IMG/VR virus record: IMGVR_UViG_3300029922_000001
Span: 166,512-230,511 of that record
Direction: 5' to 3' (one strand)
Source of the DNA: a virus
Length of the DNA stretch: 64,000 nt
Below, in pieces: positions 6,336 to 13,816 of this stretch; position 1 is the first letter of the stretch, and every line of letters starts with the position of its first letter. The position numbers and the translations under genes were made by a program. A model generated the notes under the pieces. That model had not been told where the DNA came from. It saw only the letters and a list, made by a program, of their open reading frames with translations, and ran no database searches.

Positions 6336-6665
6336 ATGTGCTGTAATAATTTTGAATATAATATACATCTAGGTCACCCTGTAGACTTAGAAATTGCCAA
6401 ATACAAAACAATTAAACTTCTTCCTCGTCACCGAAAAATAAGTCCCTTAATTACGTGGATTATTAGAGATGATGATGGAACAGTACTGGGCACTACAGAA
6501 ACTCATGGTTTAGAAATGAATGATCCAGAAATTAAGGGGATTTTACAAGAAGCTAAAGAAGCTTATCAATATAGAAATAGACTTTATGTTAAGTATGATA
6601 CATGTAAAGATGAGTACGATAAGCTTGCCGTATTAACTACAATAAGATATGATTATCATACTTGA
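6336..6665 (+). CDS. Hypothetical protein (109 aa)
   Basis: Starts MCCNNFEYNIHLGHPVDLEIAK. There is no signal peptide or transmembrane segment. A conserved-looking central part (WIIRDDDGTVLGTTETHG) suggests a small beta-hairpin, followed by a helix rich in Glu, Lys and Tyr. It is the first protein gene after the tRNA array. A TATAAA box lies 7 nt before the ATG, so it may have its own short-leader transcript. Its end overlaps the ATP-grasp gene by 17 nt (frames differ), so the two are probably translationally coupled. I do not recognise the family. Confidence 0.55.
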   Translation: MCCNNFEYNIHLGHPVDLEIAKYKTIKLLPRHRKISPLITWIIRDDDGTVLGTTETHGLEMNDPEIKGILQEAKEAYQYRNRLYVKYDTCKDEYDKLAVLTTIRYDYHT

Positions 6666-7509
6666 CGATGCTGCAAACCAAGATATTAATGATACAGTAT
6701 CAATGATCGCTAGTAGAATGGGAATGAATAACGTATATCATATTCCAGATCGTGACGATTTAACATACGATGAACTTCTATGGCATATTCCCACAAAAGA
6801 TGATCCTGAAAAGGCAATTTGGATCGGTTACATTCCTTTACAAGACAAATACGATGATCTTTATCAAGAATTGAAGAATAAAAACATTTATTTAGTTAAT
6901 GATCCTAAACAACATCAAAAAGCTATGGAATTTGACTTGTTTTATCCTATTATCAGAGAATACACACCACAAAGCGTAACTATAACTAATATTGTGTCTT
7001 GTAAAACTGTTGCTAAAATTTTAGGATTTCCCATATTTGTAAAAGGTGCAATAAAATCAGAAAAAGAAAAAGGTATTAAAGCTTGTAAAGCAGACAATTT
7101 AGAAGAACTCAAAACTTTAGTAGATCCAATTTTGAAACAAACTTATAGGTCTAGAAATAAAGCTGTTTGCCGTAAATATGTCCCATTAAAATATGTTAAA
7201 AAAACTCCTGGTGATTTTCCTATAGGTAGAGAATATCGTTATTTGATGTATTGTAATAAAATTATAACAAGTGGCTATTATTGGGGCGTAGAAGATGAGT
7301 TATCTAAATTAAGTCATTCTGAAAAACAAGAAGTTGATAATTTAGCTATTATGATTTCTAAAAAATTACAAATACCTTTAATTGCTATAGATATTGGACA
7401 GCTTGATTCTGGAGAATGGATTGTAATTGAAGTTGGCGATCCCCAATGTTGTGGAGTATCACATTCGATGGCTTTTGAATTTTGGAATAAAATAGTTGTA
7501 TATGAATAA
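6649..7509 (+). CDS. ATP-grasp domain protein (R2K-like clade)
   Basis: 286 residues. The N-terminal ~100 residues form a Rossmann-like pre-grasp half. From residue ~115 (SCKTVAKILGFPIFVKGAIKSEKEKG) the sequence follows the ATP-grasp pattern: FPIFVKG with the ATP-binding Lys, acidic and basic residues around GREYRYLMYCNKIITSGYYW, and the metal-binding end IAIDIGQLDSGEWIVIEVGDPQCCG. Such enzymes join a carboxylate to an amine through an acyl phosphate; phage members of the R2K group are thought to modify peptides or proteins, but the substrate is unknown. The gene overlaps both neighbours, indicating an operon 6336-7858. A second possible ATP-grasp protein is at 61500-62141. Confidence 0.7.
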   Translation: MIIILDDAANQDINDTVSMIASRMGMNNVYHIPDRDDLTYDELLWHIPTKDDPEKAIWIGYIPLQDKYDDLYQELKNKNIYLVNDPKQHQKAMEFDLFYPIIREYTPQSVTITNIVSCKTVAKILGFPIFVKGAIKSEKEKGIKACKADNLEELKTLVDPILKQTYRSRNKAVCRKYVPLKYVKKTPGDFPIGREYRYLMYCNKIITSGYYWGVEDELSKLSHSEKQEVDNLAIMISKKLQIPLIAIDIGQLDSGEWIVIEVGDPQCCGVSHSMAFEFWNKIVVYE

Positions 7510-7858
7510 CATGTCTAAAAAGAAAACCAATACAGAAAAATATAAAGAATTTCATAAAAAGCTTTCTAAAGTTAATAAAATTGAATTATGGTCTTTAGAT
7601 TACACTATTGGTGTTTTCTTATATCATAGGATCAAAGCATATCGTCAATTAGCCATTGTAAGATGGGGCGGTATTACTGAAGATAAGCATTACTACGAAA
7701 GATACAGTAAGCTTCTTAAAGATTTGGAAAAAATGGAAGAAGGATTTGGAATTATAGCTAATGAAGAAACTTATTTTAATGATAGACCTGAAGATGTTAA
7801 AAAAGTTGATAAAGCATTAAAGTTATTAAAGAAGAATTTTAGGCAATTATGGTATTAA
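7502..7858 (+). CDS. Hypothetical basic protein (118 aa)
   Basis: A Lys-rich, probably all-helical protein (MNNMSKKKTNTEKYKEFHKKLSK...). ATG 7502 overlaps the stop of the ATP-grasp gene; a second in-frame ATG is at 7511 and an in-frame TTG at 7496, none with a clear Shine-Dalgarno. ATG 7502 is chosen because it gives the usual short overlap seen elsewhere in the window. Helical, basic and with an aromatic end (FRQLWY), it could bind nucleic acid or a partner protein, but this is not supported by any motif. It is the last gene of the 6336-7858 group. Confidence 0.55.
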   Translation: MNNMSKKKTNTEKYKEFHKKLSKVNKIELWSLDYTIGVFLYHRIKAYRQLAIVRWGGITEDKHYYERYSKLLKDLEKMEEGFGIIANEETYFNDRPEDVKKVDKALKLLKKNFRQLWY

Positions 7859-8020
7859 TCACATGCAGTGGATTTTTAACTTTGTAAAATAAAATAGTTA
7901 CTGTATAAATAAAACTGAGTACTATCCAAGCAAAATATTATCAAAAACAATGTCGTAGATCCTACGCGGAATCGGTTGTTTTTAAATAATATTAGTCAAC
8001 GCAGAAAACTCAGGAAATAT

Positions 8021-8947
8021 ATGAGTAAAAACTTAAATATAATTAAAACAAGCATTCCTTATATACCAATTGGAAGGAAATTACTATTTGTTGATCATAC
8101 AACAAAAGGGGACACGAAATATTATTCTCGGGATATATCTTGTAAAGCCTGGAGAAAAAAATGTAGGGAGGGAGTCCCTACTATGATAGTCGAACATGAA
8201 TCTTTATTTATACAAACTATAACAATAGGAACTGTTGCAACAGCGACTAGGCAAGAAGTTTATAGTTGTGAATATGATTTAGAAGAAAGAATAGATGCGC
8301 AAGCTCGCCAAGGTATCAATATAGAAGAAGATACGCTAATATTTGAAGTACTAGAAACTGGTGCTAGAAAAACATTAACAAGAGAAACATTAACTTGTTC
8401 TGATTTAATGACTGCTATTGGTCTTTTATGGAATCATTTAGTTCCGCCAAATAAAATAGTAATGTCACCTAAAAAGTTTTATGAACTATTAGATGATCCA
8501 CGTCTTAGATTCTTTACGGAAATATCCGAAGAAGAAAAGAAAACTAATCCAGTATGGGGAACTTTTAAAGAATTCCCTATATATGTATCTGCTCTTTTGG
8601 GTAATAAAGTTTTTGTGTTAAGCAATCCTGAATTAGTTGGTGTTATACCAATTGACAAAGATGTTGATGTAATAACCGAATTTGAAATTAGAAAAATTCG
8701 TGATGAAAATCTTTATTATGAAATTCTTGGGGCAGGAGTAATTAATGATTACTCTATTGTTGTGATTAATGTTATTGGTGCAGACAAAGATATAGAAACT
8801 GTTAATACTTTTGGCGCAACTCTTACTCCTTTAGGTGCTGCTAAGACATTATCAGGAGACACAAAGAAAAAACAAATAATCTCTGATCAAACATGTACTA
8901 AGGACACGCAAGAAGGAGAATCACTAGATAAAATAAAGGGAAATTAA
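8021..8947 (+). CDS. Possible HK97-like capsid-fold protein (308 aa)
   Basis: The frame is open from a TTG at 7976, but AGGA six nt before ATG 8021 makes MSKNLNIIKTSIPYIP the likely start. The C-terminal half looks like the P/A domain of HK97-type major capsid proteins: a strand-helix segment (NKIVMSPKKFYELLDDPRL), a turn into GTFKEFPIYVSALLGNKVFVLSNPELVGVIPI, then DVDVITEFEIRKIRDENLYYEILGAGVINDYSIVVINV. Capsid and head-decoration proteins often end on an aGvvN..aia.i strand of this kind. At 308 residues it is short for a jumbo-phage capsid protein and no maturation cleavage is obvious. It stands alone, after a 160-nt gap, away from other virion genes. The capsid-fold call is tentative. Confidence 0.45.
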   Translation: MSKNLNIIKTSIPYIPIGRKLLFVDHTTKGDTKYYSRDISCKAWRKKCREGVPTMIVEHESLFIQTITIGTVATATRQEVYSCEYDLEERIDAQARQGINIEEDTLIFEVLETGARKTLTRETLTCSDLMTAIGLLWNHLVPPNKIVMSPKKFYELLDDPRLRFFTEISEEEKKTNPVWGTFKEFPIYVSALLGNKVFVLSNPELVGVIPIDKDVDVITEFEIRKIRDENLYYEILGAGVINDYSIVVINVIGADKDIETVNTFGATLTPLGAAKTLSGDTKKKQIISDQTCTKDTQEGESLDKIKGN

Positions 8948-8990
8948 TCTATCTCGACACTATTCCCATTATTTTATTGGGAACCGAGTA

Positions 8991-9371
8991 TTAAATGTCA
9001 TCCAACGTCATTTGCCTTGTTTTAGGCGTTATTTTGGCTTTTCTGACGCTCTTATGTACTTTTACGGGTAATTCATCACCTTCGTACTTTAAGTCCTCTA
9101 TAGCGATATAATATTTATCGGGAAGATACTCAGCATACCCAACATACTTCTTTTGCCAGTAGATTTTTAAATAATCAGGCGTGGTTCTGTATTCAATATA
9201 ATAAACCTTATCAATCCAATCCGAAGTGAGTCTATATTTTTGTTCATCAGGGATATAAATTAAATCCCAGTTCAAATGTTTTTTATCAAACTCATAATAT
9301 GCTCCACGTCCACCATGAACTATGCAATTTGCAGCGGTAGCTATAGCAACTCCTGAATGAGATTGAAACAT
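8991..9371 (-). CDS. Hypothetical protein (126 aa)
   Basis: Starts MFQSHSGVAIATAANCIVHGGRGAYYEF. The N-terminal Ala/Gly-rich segment is followed by a beta-rich body with many Tyr residues (YYIEYRTTPDYLKIYWQKKYVGYAEYLPDKYYIAIEDL) and a basic C-terminus. There is no signal peptide or membrane segment. The GGRGAYYEF motif suggests a small binding site, but I do not recognise the family. It is divergent from the Thg1-like gene and the two promoters overlap; the transcript should start at or next to the ATG. Confidence 0.55.
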   Translation of the reverse strand: MFQSHSGVAIATAANCIVHGGRGAYYEFDKKHLNWDLIYIPDEQKYRLTSDWIDKVYYIEYRTTPDYLKIYWQKKYVGYAEYLPDKYYIAIEDLKYEGDELPVKVHKSVRKAKITPKTRQMTLDDI

Positions 9372-9391
9372 AACTTATTATATGCTATAAT
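9363..9391 (+). promoter_or_regulatory. Promoter of the Thg1-like gene, leaderless
   Basis: TTGAAA (9363-9368), a 17-nt spacer and TATAAT (9386-9391); the ATG at 9398 lies exactly 6 nt further, where transcription should begin. No Shine-Dalgarno can exist in such a transcript. The -35 box overlaps the first codons of the divergent gene. Confidence 0.8.
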
Positions 9392-9406
9392 AATCCCATG
9401 AAACAA
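9377..9406 (-). promoter_or_regulatory. Promoter of the divergent gene 8991-9371
   Basis: Read on the minus strand: TTGTTT (9406-9401), an 18-nt spacer and TATAAT (9382-9377), with the ATG 5 nt downstream at 9371. It interlocks with the plus-strand Thg1 promoter, so polymerase binding to the two is probably exclusive. Confidence 0.65.
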
Positions 9407-10192
9407 GATAAAGATGCTTTAGGCAACAGAATGAAGGATCATGAACACCGAACACGGATTTTACTTCCGCGTAGAACAAATACAATGATTAGGCTTGATG
9501 GAAAAGCTTTTCATACCTTTACAAAAGGATTCAAACGTCCTTTTGATACGGATTTAATGAATATCATGAATCAAACAGCATTAGAAACATGTTCTACAAT
9601 TCAAGGTGCCAAGTTTGCTTATGTTCAATCTGATGAAATTACTATTTTGGTTACAGATTACGAAACTGATGCATGGTTTGATGGTAATATCCAGAAGATG
9701 ACATCAATTTCAGCTTCTTATGCAACATCTGCGTTCAATGCTCATTATGGTAAATACATTTACGATCAAAATCCTAGCGAGTTTGACCCCTTAAAGGTTA
9801 AAAAAGCTAATTTTGATAGCCGTGTATGGACTTTAGCTGATCCTAATGAAGTTATTAATGTTTTAATTTGGAGACAACAAGATTGTGTAAAAAATAGTAT
9901 TTCTATGGCAGCACAATCAATGTTCTCTCAGAAAGAATTGCAAAATAAGCATTCTGACGACATGCAAGAGATGATGTGGCAAAAAGGCGTCAATTGGAAT
10001 GATTATACTGTTGGCGAAAAGCGTGGTCGTTTTATCGAAAAGATTTCCACACAAAAGGATATCGAATACATAGATAAGCGAACTGGTGAAAAACATATCA
10101 AAGAAGGTGTTATTCGATCTAAATGGAAAGTCGTAGAACCACCAACTTTTTCAACAGACAAAGACTTTATTCGTCGTTTCATGCCCATTTAA
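9398..10192 (+). CDS. Thg1-like 3'-5' polymerase (tRNA guanylyltransferase family)
   Basis: 264 residues with the full Thg1 signature: KDALGNRMKDHE (5-16), the palm motif MIRLDGKAFHTFTKGF (30-45) with metal-binding D34, and YVQSDEITIL (75-84) with catalytic D79 and E80, then QKMTSISASYATSAFN. Thg1 adds G to the 5' end of tRNA-His in eukaryotes; bacterial and phage Thg1-like proteins repair 5'-truncated tRNAs by template-directed 3'-to-5' addition. A phage with its own odd tRNAs could use it to repair or finish their 5' ends, or to restore tRNAs damaged by host defence. It has its own strong, apparently leaderless promoter. Length is typical of the family. Confidence 0.92.
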   Translation: MKQDKDALGNRMKDHEHRTRILLPRRTNTMIRLDGKAFHTFTKGFKRPFDTDLMNIMNQTALETCSTIQGAKFAYVQSDEITILVTDYETDAWFDGNIQKMTSISASYATSAFNAHYGKYIYDQNPSEFDPLKVKKANFDSRVWTLADPNEVINVLIWRQQDCVKNSISMAAQSMFSQKELQNKHSDDMQEMMWQKGVNWNDYTVGEKRGRFIEKISTQKDIEYIDKRTGEKHIKEGVIRSKWKVVEPPTFSTDKDFIRRFMPI

Positions 10193-10569
10193 TGGTAAAA
10201 TGGCTTATTGAATGCAGTATTGTAGTTAGTAAGATCCTTTAAGTGCTTGATGGCTATTTTATCTAGATCATAGTAATTTATTTTACCAGTATGTTCGATT
10301 AAAATAGCCTTCATAAGCTTAGTCACTGGACAATATATGTTAGAAAATATAATATAGTGACATAAATCGGAATATTTTTTAGCCAACGCGATAGCTTCAT
10401 TAGCATTATAGAATGCTTTACTATTACACCAACAATAACAAGATTCGGTAGGTGGTTGTGTGTCACAGTAATATACTAAATCTTGAGTAGAAGAAATTGT
10501 AAAATTATCTTCTTGGAATAAATGTTTTGCTATATGATCGTCACCGATAATCATATAGCAATTATACAA
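10189..10569 (-). CDS. Hypothetical protein (126 aa)
   Basis: Begins MYNCYMIIGDDHIAKHLF; a second ATG five codons in (10554) is an alternative start. It is Cys-rich for this genome (seven or more Cys), with CYCWCNSKAFYNANEAIALAKKY in the middle, but there is no regular zinc-finger spacing. Predicted as an alpha/beta soluble protein. Its last bases overlap the end of the convergent Thg1-like gene by 4 nt. TnpB is inserted just upstream of its start. No family recognised. Confidence 0.5.
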   Translation of the reverse strand: MYNCYMIIGDDHIAKHLFQEDNFTISSTQDLVYYCDTQPPTESCYCWCNSKAFYNANEAIALAKKYSDLCHYIIFSNIYCPVTKLMKAILIEHTGKINYYDLDKIAIKHLKDLTNYNTAFNKPFYH

Positions 10570-10622
10570 AATATTTTTAAATTAATGCAGGAATCTTAAT
10601 ATATACATAAGAATTTATATTT

Positions 10623-11744
10623 ATGCTTATAAATAGATCTATTCAATATAGATTATATCCTAACAATAAACAAATTAAATTATTATCTAATAATTTGGAA
10701 GGTTGTAGACTACTTTATAATCAAATGTTGAATCAAAGAAAAGAAGGATGGGAACAAGATAAGCAATCCTTTTCTTGTTATGATCAGCAAAAATATTTTA
10801 AAGATTATCTAGATAAACTAGAATATAATATTCATGCTCAAGTTAAACAAAATGTTGCCGTTAGAGTTGACTTAGCTTTTAAGGCTTTCTTTCGTAGAAT
10901 TAAAAATAAAGAAAATCCAGGTTATCCTAGATTTAAATCTTTTGGTAGATATGATTCATTCACTTATCCTCAAACTGATTACGGATATAAAATTAAAGAT
11001 AAACAAATATATTTATGTAAGATAGGTAATGTTAAAGTTGTTATTCATAAACAAATCACTGGATTTATCAAAACATGTACTATCAAGAAAGAAAGTGATA
11101 GATGGTTTGTTATTTTTACTTATGAAGCAGAATCAACATCTTATGAATCTTCTACTAATTTAGAGATTGGTATTGATGTAGGTTTAAAATCTTTTGCAGT
11201 GTTCTCAGATAATACAACTATTGATAATCCTAGATTCTTTAAACAAGAAGAAAAGAATATTGGAAGATTACAAAGACGAAAAGAAAAAGCTAATGGTAAT
11301 CAAAAACAAAAATTAAAGAAAGCTATTCAAAAACGTCATGCTAAAGTTAAAAATAAGAGAAAAGATTTTTGTCATAAGCTTTCGAGATCAATCGTCAATA
11401 AATATAAAATTATTTGCATTGAAGATTTAAACATTAATCAAATGAAAGAAAACATGAGATATTTATCAAAAAGTATTCATGATGCTTCTTGGAAACTATT
11501 CTTGAACTATCTAATCTATAAAGCGGAAGAAGCTGGTAGATTATTAATTCAAGTCAATCCTGCGTATACTACCCAGGATTGTAGTAAATGTGGTTATAGA
11601 GTTAAAAAGAAGCTTTCAGATCGTATTCATAATTGTCCTAATTGTGGACTCTCTATGGATCGTGATCTAAATGCTTCCCTAAACATTTTGAGAATAGGAT
11701 TATATTCTCTTGGTATTAAATCCATAGAAGATTCTTTTAATTAA
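10623..11744 (+). CDS. tnpB: TnpB-type RNA-guided nuclease (IS605 OrfB family)
   Basis: 373 residues with the TnpB layout: N-terminal wedge/REC part (MLINRSIQYRLYPNNKQIK, YNQMLNQRK), then a RuvC-like nuclease split over D185 (IGIDVGLKSF), E267 (IICIEDLNI) and D348 (MDRDLNASLNIL). A four-Cys zinc ribbon sits between the last two (C320, C323, C338, C341). All catalytic residues are intact. In IS200/IS605 elements TnpB cuts DNA under guidance of an omega RNA made from the transposon right end. No TnpA gene is present, and only 16 nt separate the stop from the convergent neighbour, so a conventional right end with a free guide region is hard to fit. This may be a solitary TnpB acting as a homing nuclease. 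Confidence 0.9.
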   Translation: MLINRSIQYRLYPNNKQIKLLSNNLEGCRLLYNQMLNQRKEGWEQDKQSFSCYDQQKYFKDYLDKLEYNIHAQVKQNVAVRVDLAFKAFFRRIKNKENPGYPRFKSFGRYDSFTYPQTDYGYKIKDKQIYLCKIGNVKVVIHKQITGFIKTCTIKKESDRWFVIFTYEAESTSYESSTNLEIGIDVGLKSFAVFSDNTTIDNPRFFKQEEKNIGRLQRRKEKANGNQKQKLKKAIQKRHAKVKNKRKDFCHKLSRSIVNKYKIICIEDLNINQMKENMRYLSKSIHDASWKLFLNYLIYKAEEAGRLLIQVNPAYTTQDCSKCGYRVKKKLSDRIHNCPNCGLSMDRDLNASLNILRIGLYSLGIKSIEDSFN

Positions 11745-11760
11745 GAATAGTAATCACATT

Positions 11761-12426
11761 TTAATGACCAAAGAAGCTCATTTTGAGAACACCAAACTGA
11801 GACAGACCTTCGAGTACTAAGATTAAGAAGAGAATTCCACCACCCCAAACTGCAATATTCTTAAATACTTTTTGAAAATGAGGTAATTTTTCATTAATAG
11901 CATTAATATTACTAATCATAGGTTTCAATGTAGCAATTTCTTGAAAAATCTTCTTTTGATTTTCGTCTATTTCTTCAAATAAAGTTGCATGATATTTGTC
12001 GCTTGAATCATTGTAATCTTCCAATAGTCTTTCGTTGGTTTGGCTAAGGTGCAATACCTTTTCCATTTTTTCTTCAACTTTAGCCATAATAGATACATTA
12101 GAATCAAGTTTACTTGCGCTAACATGCAATAAACCTTCTGTTTTATCTTGTTTTTGCAAAATTTGCTTAACAGTATCAAACATGTCTGTAAGAATTTTAT
12201 TAGAAACTTCCCTATAAACAGATAGCTCAGTATTTATATCATTTAACTCATTTGTAAGATGGAAAAATTGTTCTTTTTCATCACCGTGGTTTTCTTTAAT
12301 AAGAACCTGTAATCTGTTTAGGATTTCAAGCACCTTGGTTAATGCTTCAGCGAATTTTTCGTGAGCCTCAATTTGTGCGGCTATCTTCTCATATGTAATT
12401 AAATTAAGATTTTCTTCATTATTCAT
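11761..12426 (-). CDS. Coiled-coil protein with C-terminal membrane anchor (221 aa)
   Basis: From ATG 12426 (MNNEENLNLITYEK) the protein is almost wholly helical, with Leu/Ile heptads and many Glu, Lys and Gln residues up to residue ~185. It ends in one hydrophobic segment (IAVWGGGILFLILVLEGLSQF) and a short tail, i.e. a tail-anchored coiled coil. A longer frame begins five codons earlier; the chosen ATG has GGAAAGG just upstream and overlaps the stop of the preceding gene, suggesting coupling. Such proteins in phages can be holin-associated, superinfection or membrane-scaffold factors. No specific family is recognised. Confidence 0.6.
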   Translation of the reverse strand: MNNEENLNLITYEKIAAQIEAHEKFAEALTKVLEILNRLQVLIKENHGDEKEQFFHLTNELNDINTELSVYREVSNKILTDMFDTVKQILQKQDKTEGLLHVSASKLDSNVSIMAKVEEKMEKVLHLSQTNERLLEDYNDSSDKYHATLFEEIDENQKKIFQEIATLKPMISNINAINEKLPHFQKVFKNIAVWGGGILFLILVLEGLSQFGVLKMSFFGH

Positions 12427-12772
12427 TAACCTTTCCCCCAATCTTTTGCAGCATCTGTTCTAGTTTTTGTGTACTAGTTTTAAGTCTATCTATGGACTCG
12501 TCATAAGGAATGAGTTCAATCATTAAACACTTAGTACCGTGATTGAGGTATTGTCTGTTTACTTTATATTTTTGATTATTTATGGTAATGGGTCTATCTG
12601 AATATATAGTGTCTAAATTCTTAAATTTTTGAATATGTTCACTCCATTTGTCATTGAATAAACATTCGCGTGATTGTACATCAATAACAGCGGCTGGATG
12701 TTGCTTTACGTCAAGTAAGCCTCTAATGATTTCCACTGTTTGTTTAGTAAATTCGATTTCTTTTGTTAGCAT
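12419..12772 (-). CDS. Small hypothetical protein, PAS-like fold possible (117 aa)
   Basis: ATG 12772 (MLTKEIEFTKQTVEIIRGLL) is preferred over an upstream ATG at 12790 because AGAGGA lies directly before it. The middle (HPAAVIDVQSRECLFNDKWSEH ... NHGTKCLMIELIPYDES) has the strand-helix alternation of small sensory domains such as PAS, but similarity is weak. The C-terminal 30 residues are helical and could pair with the coiled-coil product of the next gene, with which it overlaps by 8 nt. Its Shine-Dalgarno and start codon lie in one arm of a perfect inverted repeat (12771-12819). Confidence 0.5.
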   Translation of the reverse strand: MLTKEIEFTKQTVEIIRGLLDVKQHPAAVIDVQSRECLFNDKWSEHIQKFKNLDTIYSDRPITINNQKYKVNRQYLNHGTKCLMIELIPYDESIDRLKTSTQKLEQMLQKIGGKVNE

Positions 12773-12819
12773 GGTTCCTCTGATGGTCAATAGTTTTATT
12801 CAACTATTAGAGGAACCAT
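12771..12819 (-). promoter_or_regulatory. Hairpin sequestering ribosome site of gene 12419-12772
   Basis: On the minus strand ATGGTTCCTCT (12819-12809) is perfectly complementary to AGAGGAACCAT (12781-12771), which holds the Shine-Dalgarno AGAGGA and the ATG. Between them AATAGTT and AACTATT form a second helix. The folded RNA would hide the start site until it is opened, for example by translation of the upstream macrodomain gene or by a bound factor. Confidence 0.5.
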
Positions 12820-12826
12820 ACCTCTT

Positions 12827-13768
12827 TTACTCTTCGTCGGTAACATATTTTTTATGAGCAGGGTTCTCTTTTTTAAAGATTCTAGCGTAATATTCTTCAT
12901 AAGTATTAAAAACTTCTCTTGTAGTTACAACAAAGTAAATCTTTTCAATTTGAGATTCTTGGTTTTCTTCAAAATATCTTAATACAGCAGAAATTTGAGC
13001 TAAAGCACCTTGATAAACATTAAGAGTTCCGCAATCCATAGGGGTAATAACTAAACTCTTGCATTGTATACTGTCAGCTAACAATAATGAACGGTTAGTT
13101 GCAGTAGAAATGTATTTTTCTTCTGTTAATCCTCCACCACCTGATACAATAGCGTGGGCAACACTCTTGAAAGGTAATTCTGGAATATTAGATGCATCAG
13201 TGTTGTAAACATGACCCATTTTAATAGGAACACCATTTTCATTAATTCTATTAAGTTGATTTTGTAGTTTAAAACCACTTAAAGTTTGCAATACTGGATC
13301 AAGAATTTCTAATAGGTTGTTATTTGGATATACAAGCATATCAGCTTTAACCTTATAGGGAGAAGGGACTAAATGAACAGAAATTTTCACATTGTCAATA
13401 CTAGGCTTGTAGGCTTGTGGTTTTTCATCATCATTTTTACGATAAGGTTGATAATCTTCAACGACTTCATTACCAATCACAACGTCTTCTTCGGAATTCC
13501 AATCGTACATGCTGTGTAAGAAAACACAGTTCTCATATTTACCGCGACAATTTTCATCCCACTTTTCATTATTGATATAATGTTGTTTATTTGGGACAAT
13601 ATCATTAAAAACACCAATTAGAGGATTGACAAACTTTTTATTGTCTTCATCAAATTCTTCTTCCACCATGTTTTTAAAAACACAATCATATTGTGAATTG
13701 TCAAATATTACATAAAATGGACATTCTGCACATGCCTGTTGTATAGAAAGTATTTTTATTTTTTTCAT
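12827..13768 (-). CDS. Macrodomain protein with Cys-rich N-terminus (313 aa)
   Basis: Residues 1-95 carry spaced cysteines (C13, C16, C29 and two more in ENCRGKYENC), compatible with metal binding. From about residue 130 the sequence follows the macrodomain fold that binds ADP-ribose: KADMLVYPNNNLLEI, VPIKMGHVYNTDASNIPEL, then SVAHAIVSGGGGLTEEKY, LLLADSIQCKSLVITPMDCGTLNVYQG and a final YFVVTTREVFNTYEEYY. Known macrodomains remove ADP-ribose from proteins, DNA or RNA, or process ADP-ribose-1''-phosphate from tRNA splicing. In a phage, reversal of host ADP-ribosylation defence (DarT-like) is plausible. A TATAAT box 6 nt before the ATG indicates a leaderless transcript that starts just after the terminator of the upstream operon. 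Confidence 0.7.
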   Translation of the reverse strand: MKKIKILSIQQACAECPFYVIFDNSQYDCVFKNMVEEEFDEDNKKFVNPLIGVFNDIVPNKQHYINNEKWDENCRGKYENCVFLHSMYDWNSEEDVVIGNEVVEDYQPYRKNDDEKPQAYKPSIDNVKISVHLVPSPYKVKADMLVYPNNNLLEILDPVLQTLSGFKLQNQLNRINENGVPIKMGHVYNTDASNIPELPFKSVAHAIVSGGGGLTEEKYISTATNRSLLLADSIQCKSLVITPMDCGTLNVYQGALAQISAVLRYFEENQESQIEKIYFVVTTREVFNTYEEYYARIFKKENPAHKKYVTDEE

Positions 13769-13784
13769 ATTAAAATTATACAGT

Positions 13785-13808
13785 AAAAACGGTTGATCTT
13801 AAACCGTT
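13785..13808 (-). terminator. Rho-independent terminator after 13817-14512
   Basis: On the minus strand AACGGTT, loop TAAGATC, AACCGTT and then TTT follow the stop of the 231-residue gene. A seven-pair stem and a short U-run end the 16568-13817 transcript. The promoter of the macrodomain gene begins right behind it. Confidence 0.75.
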
Positions 13809-13816
13809 CAAGGTGT

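Noticed and set aside
8950-8986. Terminator between convergent genes 8021-8947 and 8991-9371
   Set aside because: TTCCCA/TGGGAA with CTCG/CGAG can fold, but neither strand has a T-run after the stem.
10570-10622. Transposon left end of the TnpB element
   Set aside because: An imperfect palindrome (CATAA...TTATG) is present, but no convincing subterminal hairpin or matching right end could be defined.
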